Part shown: in pieces, positions 59,927-64,000 of the stretch
Numbering within the stretch: position 1 is the stretch's first letter
How the letters are laid out: each line of letters opens with the position of its first letter
Program-made: the position numbers and the translations under genes
Assembly (NCBI RefSeq): GCF_001507435.1
Contig: NZ_LMWH01000001.1
Span: 124,001 to 188,000 of the forward strand
DNA length: 64,000 nt
Reading direction: 5' to 3'
DNA from: Streptomyces sp. NRRL F-5122
GTDB taxonomy: Bacteria > Actinomycetota > Actinomycetes > Streptomycetales > Streptomycetaceae
The notes under the pieces: model-generated
Told to the model about the DNA's origin: nothing
The model's database searches: none
The model's input: the letters and a program-made list of their open reading frames with translations, nothing else

Positions 59927-62900
59927 CTACTTCTCGGTCACCCCTGCCGAGTCGAACGTCGCCACCTCGTGCATCGCCCGCGCGGAGCTCTGCACGAGCG
60001 GCAGCGCGAGGAGCGCTCCGGTCCCCTCGCCCAGACGCAGGTCCAGGTCGACCAGAGGACGCAGACCCAGCTTGTTGAGGGCGGCGACATGACCGGGCTC
60101 CGCGCTGCGGTGGCCCGCGATGCACGCCGCAAGGACCTCGGGCGCGATCGCTCGGGCCACCAGAGCGGCGGCTCCCGCGCTGACACCGTCGAGGATCACC
60201 GGTGTGCGCAGGGACGCGCCGCCGAGCAGCAGGCCCACCATCGCCGCGTGTTCCAGACCGCCGAACGCGGCGAGCACGCCGATCGGATCGGCCGGGTCGG
60301 GCTGGTGCAGTTCGATGGCGCGGCGCACGACCTCGGTCTTGCGGGCCAGCGTCTCGTCGTTGATGCCCGTCCCGCGGCCGGTCACCTCGGAGGGGTCGGT
60401 GTCCGTGAAGACCGCGATCAGGGCGGCCGAGGCCGTCGTGTTCGCGATGCCCATCTCACCTGTCAGCAGCGCCTTGTTGCCGGCCGCCACGAGGTCGCGG
60501 GCCGTCTCGATGCCGACCTCGATCGCCTGCTTGACCTCCTCGCGGGTGAGCGCGGGGCCGGTCGTCATGTCCGCCGTGCCCGCGCGGACCTTGCGCGGCA
60601 GAAGACCAGGGGTCGCCGGCAGGTCGGAGGCCACGCCCACGTCGACGATGCAGACCTCGGCGCCCACCTGGTTGGCGAAGGCGTTGCAGACCGCGCCGCC
60701 GCCGAGGAAGTTGGCCACCATCTGACCGGTGACCTCCTGCGGCCAGGGGGTGACGCCCTGGGCGTGCACCCCGTGGTCACCGGCGAAGATCGCGACGGCG
60801 GCGGGCTCCGGGATCGGCGGCGGGCACTGCCGGGACAGGCCGGACAGCTGTGCGGAGATGATCTCCAGCATGCCGAGCGCGCCCGCGGGCTTGGTCATGC
60901 GCTTCTGCCGCTCCCAGGCCTCGCCGAGGGCCTTGGCGTCCAGTGGACGGATGCCCGCCACGGTCTCGGCGAGCAGGTCGTGCGGCTCCTCGCCGGGCAG
61001 TGCCCGGCGGCCGTACGTCTCCTCGTGCACGACCCAGGACAGGGGACGGCGCTTGGACCAGCCCGCCTGCATCAGCTCGGGCTCCTCGGGGAACTCGTCG
61101 ACGTATCCCACGCACAGATAGGCGACGATCTCCAGGTGCTCGGGCAGTCCGAGGGCGCGGACCATCTCACGCTCGTCGAAGAAGCTGACCCAGCCGACAC
61201 CGAGGCCTTCGGCACGGGCGGCGAGCCAGAGGTTCTCGACGGCGAGCGCGGAGGAGTACGGGGCCATCTGCGGCTGGGTGTGCCGGCCGAGCGTGTGGCG
61301 GCCGCCCCGTGTCGGGTCGGCGGTGACGACGATGTTCACCGGCGTGTCGAGGATGGCCTCGATCTTCAGTTCCTTGAACTGCTTCGCCCGGCCCTTGGGC
61401 AGCGACTTGGCATAGGCCTCACGCTGACGCTGTGCCAGTTCGTGCATGCTGCGGCGGGTTTCGGCCGAGCGGATGACGACGAAGTCCCACGGCTGGGAGT
61501 GCCCCACCGAAGGCGCCGTGTGGGCGGCCTCCAGCACGCGCAGCAGCACCTCGTGCGGGATGGGGTCGCTGCGGAAGCCGTTGCGGATGTCACGGCGCTC
61601 GCGCATCACGCGCAGCACCGCCTCACGCTCGGCGTCGTCGAATCCGGGCGCCGCCGGGCCGGTGGACTCCTGTACGTCTTCCACTGCGGCCGTGCTCTCT
61701 TCCTGCTCGGCGGCCCTGGTGTCCAGGTCCTCCGCCTGTTGTGCTGCCACGGGCCCCGATTCCGCGACCGGCGGCTCCGGGACGGCCGACTCGCCCTCAC
61801 GGGGAGCGGGGACGACGAGGATCTGTTCCTCCGGCGCCGGGGCGGCGGCCTGCTCCTCCTGCTCGGCCGAGGCCGGAGCGGGGTCCTCGGCGGCCGGCTG
61901 CTCCTGGTCCGGCAGCGGAGGCACGCTCAGTCCGTGCGGCGGGGTCGGGGCCAGGTGCGGCGTGGTCGGCACGATGCCGTCGACGGGGACGAACTGGCCC
62001 AGTGAGTGGTCCGCCCCGAACTCCGCCGCGACGCCGTGCTCGCCGACCGGCTCACCGGTCGCGTGCTGCCCGGTGGGTGTCCGCTCACCGTGCGCCTGTT
62101 CGCCGGGCGACGGCTCGCCGTACGCCTGGACGGCGACGGCACCCGGCGCCACGGCCTCGACGGACACGCCGACGGGAACGGCCCGGACGGACCCGGGGAA
62201 CGCGGGCTGCGCCTCCTCGGCGCCGTGCGGCTCGGGCGGCGCGAACTGCGCCCCGGCGTCCGGGAGCACCGGCGCCTCGTCCGCCGCGGGGGCCGGCTGC
62301 TCGGACGCCGGTGCGTGCGCAGCGATGCCCTGGGCCGGGGTGTGCTGTGCCGCGGCCCGGACGTGCGCGGCCGGCACCATGACGCCGGACGCGGGGGTGT
62401 GCGCGTCGGCGGGGGTCAGGAGCGCCCCGGTCCCGGTCACGGGCGCGGGTGTGCCGTCGTACGGGGTGCCGCCCGTGGGCTGCACGGGTTCCGCGACGGG
62501 TGCGGCGGCGGAGAGATGCGGGTCCGGCGCGAAGTCCACCGCGGGCTCCGCTTCCCGGGCGGCGCCCGAGGCGATCGGCCCGTCCGGCGCCGGGGCGCCG
62601 ATGTGCGGGGTGCCGTGGGCGGGCGTGCCGTCGGCGGCGAGCCCGGTCACGGGCATCGGGACGACGGGCGGGGTGTCCGGAACCTGATGGACGGACGGCG
62701 CGGCCGCCTGCGCTCCCCAGGAGTCGTGCGGTGTTTCCGCGGAGTACTGCGCCTCGACTCCGACGGGCGTCGCGGGTGTCTCGAACGCCGGGGAACCGGC
62801 CGGGGTCCCCGGTCCGTGGAGCGTGCCGGAGCCCTCGGCGACCCCGGACACGGCGTCGGGGGCGACCGGTGCGGGGAACGGCTCGGGGGCCGCCGGGGGA

Positions 62901-63442
62901 ACGACCGTTTCTTCAGCCGTCCCCTCGGGAACGGCCGGCGGCACGGTCTGGGTCTGCGTCGAGGAGCCCCACGGTGCTGCGCCCTGGGGGGAGTTCTCGA
63001 GCTGGGACACGTCCAGGTACTCGGGGCCGGTCGTCGGCGGCCCGGAGGCGCGCATGGGAACGCCCGCAGGTCCACGGTCGGCGAGCGAACGCACCAGGCT
63101 CGAGGAGGCGTCCGGGGTGGGCGGCCCGAGGTGCAGCGGACGGCGCTGCGGCGCGGGCGCGGCGGCCGCCGCGCGGACCGCGCCGAGGTCGATCGAGCCG
63201 CTGTCCCGGCCGGCCGTCTCGTGCGGGCCGGGCTCGTGCGGGAACGGAGCCGGCGCCGGCTGCGCCATCTCGTTGCCCCACGCGCCCTGCTGGCCGGGCA
63301 TCAGGAGCAGGTCGTCCTCTTCGGCGGGGGTGTCGGAGTGGTCGAGGTAGGTGTACGCGCCCGGCGCGAGGACGCCTGGCTGTTCCACCATGCCTGCGTT
63401 CTCCGGCAGTCCCTCGCCCGGGACCTGGCCGGTGTCGGTCAT
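59927..63442 (-). CDS. cobT: Disordered N-terminus + BluB + CobT fusion protein
   Basis: A 1171-aa protein in three parts. Residues 1-~595 are low complexity (Ala, Pro, Gly, Glu, Thr) with no predicted fold. At ~600-810 is a BluB flavin destructase domain (RERRDIRNGFRSDPIPHEVL, SVGHSQPWDFVVIRS, GVGWVSFFDEREMV; the Ser near 752 corresponds to the BluB active-site serine by motif) making 5,6-dimethylbenzimidazole. At ~830-1171 is CobT (IFAGDHGVHAQGV, GEMGIANTTASAAL, catalytic Glu in LRLGEGTGA ~1138), which activates DMB for the lower ligand. The reader gets both steps in one chain. ATG (63440-63442) has GAGGG upstream. No cobalamin riboswitch was seen before it. Confidence 0.93.
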   Translation of the reverse strand: MTDTGQVPGEGLPENAGMVEQPGVLAPGAYTYLDHSDTPAEEDDLLLMPGQQGAWGNEMAQPAPAPFPHEPGPHETAGRDSGSIDLGAVRAAAAAPAPQRRPLHLGPPTPDASSSLVRSLADRGPAGVPMRASGPPTTGPEYLDVSQLENSPQGAAPWGSSTQTQTVPPAVPEGTAEETVVPPAAPEPFPAPVAPDAVSGVAEGSGTLHGPGTPAGSPAFETPATPVGVEAQYSAETPHDSWGAQAAAPSVHQVPDTPPVVPMPVTGLAADGTPAHGTPHIGAPAPDGPIASGAAREAEPAVDFAPDPHLSAAAPVAEPVQPTGGTPYDGTPAPVTGTGALLTPADAHTPASGVMVPAAHVRAAAQHTPAQGIAAHAPASEQPAPAADEAPVLPDAGAQFAPPEPHGAEEAQPAFPGSVRAVPVGVSVEAVAPGAVAVQAYGEPSPGEQAHGERTPTGQHATGEPVGEHGVAAEFGADHSLGQFVPVDGIVPTTPHLAPTPPHGLSVPPLPDQEQPAAEDPAPASAEQEEQAAAPAPEEQILVVPAPREGESAVPEPPVAESGPVAAQQAEDLDTRAAEQEESTAAVEDVQESTGPAAPGFDDAEREAVLRVMRERRDIRNGFRSDPIPHEVLLRVLEAAHTAPSVGHSQPWDFVVIRSAETRRSMHELAQRQREAYAKSLPKGRAKQFKELKIEAILDTPVNIVVTADPTRGGRHTLGRHTQPQMAPYSSALAVENLWLAARAEGLGVGWVSFFDEREMVRALGLPEHLEIVAYLCVGYVDEFPEEPELMQAGWSKRRPLSWVVHEETYGRRALPGEEPHDLLAETVAGIRPLDAKALGEAWERQKRMTKPAGALGMLEIISAQLSGLSRQCPPPIPEPAAVAIFAGDHGVHAQGVTPWPQEVTGQMVANFLGGGAVCNAFANQVGAEVCIVDVGVASDLPATPGLLPRKVRAGTADMTTGPALTREEVKQAIEVGIETARDLVAAGNKALLTGEMGIANTTASAALIAVFTDTDPSEVTGRGTGINDETLARKTEVVRRAIELHQPDPADPIGVLAAFGGLEHAAMVGLLLGGASLRTPVILDGVSAGAAALVARAIAPEVLAACIAGHRSAEPGHVAALNKLGLRPLVDLDLRLGEGTGALLALPLVQSSARAMHEVATFDSAGVTEK

Positions 63443-63787
63443 GCGTATCCCTCGCCCATCGGTTTAGTGCTCCTACGACCAGCTCGCCCGGAAGGACTCG
63501 CCGACCGCCCGCAATGAAGAACGAGCGTCCGCGCCCAGCGGCACGAACGACCCGCCAACAATGACGACAAAGCCATTGAACGGCATTCTTCCGGTCACCC
63601 GTCCACCGCGTCAGCCTGATCCACGACGGCCCGCTGTGGACTGCGCCACGTTGCGCGCCCTCCGGTTCCGCCGTACCACCCATGCCCCAAAAGGGATGCG
63701 CTTTCCGGACATTGGCTGACGATGTGCCGGATCACCCAAGTGCGGTACAACGGTCGGCCAGCCTACCGCGCCGGTAGGACAACAGGA
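63443..63787. other. 345-nt region upstream of the BluB-CobT gene
   Basis: Contains the terminator of the neighbouring upstream gene (63762-63778) and the promoter/5' leader of the fusion gene. No B12-box (cobalamin riboswitch) consensus could be found by eye on the minus strand. No gene is supported. Confidence 0.5.
63762..63778 (-). terminator. Short hairpin after the end-of-window gene
   Basis: A 7-bp perfect stem (cctaccg / cggtagg) with a 3-nt loop, 9 nt beyond the stop of the gene at 63788-63994. Confidence 0.55.
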
Positions 63788-63994
63788 TCACGGGGCGCGT
63801 TCGGGCAATCGCCCGCTGAGCAGGAACGCGACGCTCCGTTCCTTCTCCGTCCAGGCCCGCGTGTCGAGTTCGACGGACTGCAGCAGGGCGCACTCGACCT
63901 CGTAGCCGTGCTCCGACAGGCCCCTGCCGACGAGCTCGGCCTCGTCGCGAGTGGCGGCGTGCGCGACGATGCACTGCGGGCGGCGGTCCGCCAC
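63788..63994 (-). CDS. Small protein at the window end, possibly 5'-truncated
   Basis: A 68-aa reading from GTG 63992-63994: ADRRPQCIVAHAATRDEAEL, then VGRGLSEHGYEVECALLQSVELDTRAWTEKERSVAFLLSG (in part). It looks like a compact alpha/beta domain. The frame stays open to the window edge six bases upstream, so the true start may lie outside. I do not recognise a family. The codon bias is normal, and a hairpin follows the stop, so it is likely real. Confidence 0.6.
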   Translation of the reverse strand: MADRRPQCIVAHAATRDEAELVGRGLSEHGYEVECALLQSVELDTRAWTEKERSVAFLLSGRLPERAP

Positions 63995-64000
63995 GGCCGA

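Noticed and set aside
63443..63787. Cobalamin riboswitch before the BluB-CobT gene
   Set aside because: No B12-box-like sequence was found by eye on the minus strand. A covariance search would be needed to exclude a divergent element.

Overview
This window is very GC-rich actinobacterial DNA with strong third-position GC bias, frequent GTG and some TTG starts, many ATGA/GTGA stop-start overlaps, and long GC-rich hairpins that mostly lack U-tracts. The gene content (ssgB, SCO-type relA, a BluB-CobT fusion) and the gene order point to Streptomyces. From memory, the order follows the conserved core-chromosome segment of S. coelicolor around SCO1493-SCO1554. No alignment was run, so I do not name a species.

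Region 1 (1-17 kb) is almost all on the minus strand. It holds the shikimate genes aroC-aroK-aroB (translationally coupled) and aroE, with mltG just upstream of aroE. These are followed by ruvX/yqgF, alaS, two small conserved envelope-associated proteins, rpsD, rarA, a VKOR-family thiol oxidase, hisS and a metallo-beta-lactamase-fold hydrolase. A membrane-anchored cyclophilin and a DUF349 protein run the other way.

Region 2 (19-30.7 kb, minus strand) is the stringent-response, protein-export and recombination block: relA, apt, secF, secD, yajC, ruvB, ruvA, ruvC, yebC, then pdxT and pdxS (PLP synthase).

Region 3 (30.8-42.3 kb) holds a LemA-like protein and the phosphatidylinositol mannoside genes (pimA, acyltransferase, pgsA). 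It continues with a divergent EF-G-like GTPase, a 552-aa membrane protein of unknown function, a HIT protein, a decayed potassium-channel pseudogene and thrS.

Region 4 (42.4-55.7 kb) is the most variable part. It contains a coupled pair of an unknown 405-aa protein and a DUF4365 protein, divergent from a DnaQ-like exonuclease. Two tRNA-Val(CAC) genes lie around an SRPBCC gene and a ~0.6 kb non-coding stretch. Then come a PGPGW membrane protein, the sporulation gene ssgB, a CGNR zinc-finger regulator, small membrane proteins, a DsbA-like protein, a GNAT protein, and pabB-pabC. A tRNA array (Gly-Cys-Val-Val-Val) and an APH-like kinase follow.

Region 5 (55.8-64 kb) holds a transmembrane Ser/Thr kinase, a NUDIX hydrolase, an SpoU-family RNA methyltransferase, a CysG-like bifunctional tetrapyrrole enzyme, and a 1171-aa protein joining a long disordered N-terminus to BluB and CobT. 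The last two act in corrinoid/siroheme synthesis.

Nearly everything is housekeeping. I see no prophage, integrase, transposase, CRISPR array or biosynthetic cluster. The most plausible under-described items are the DUF4365/405-aa/exonuclease locus, the disordered-BluB-CobT fusion, and the 16-bp palindrome before the SRPBCC gene.
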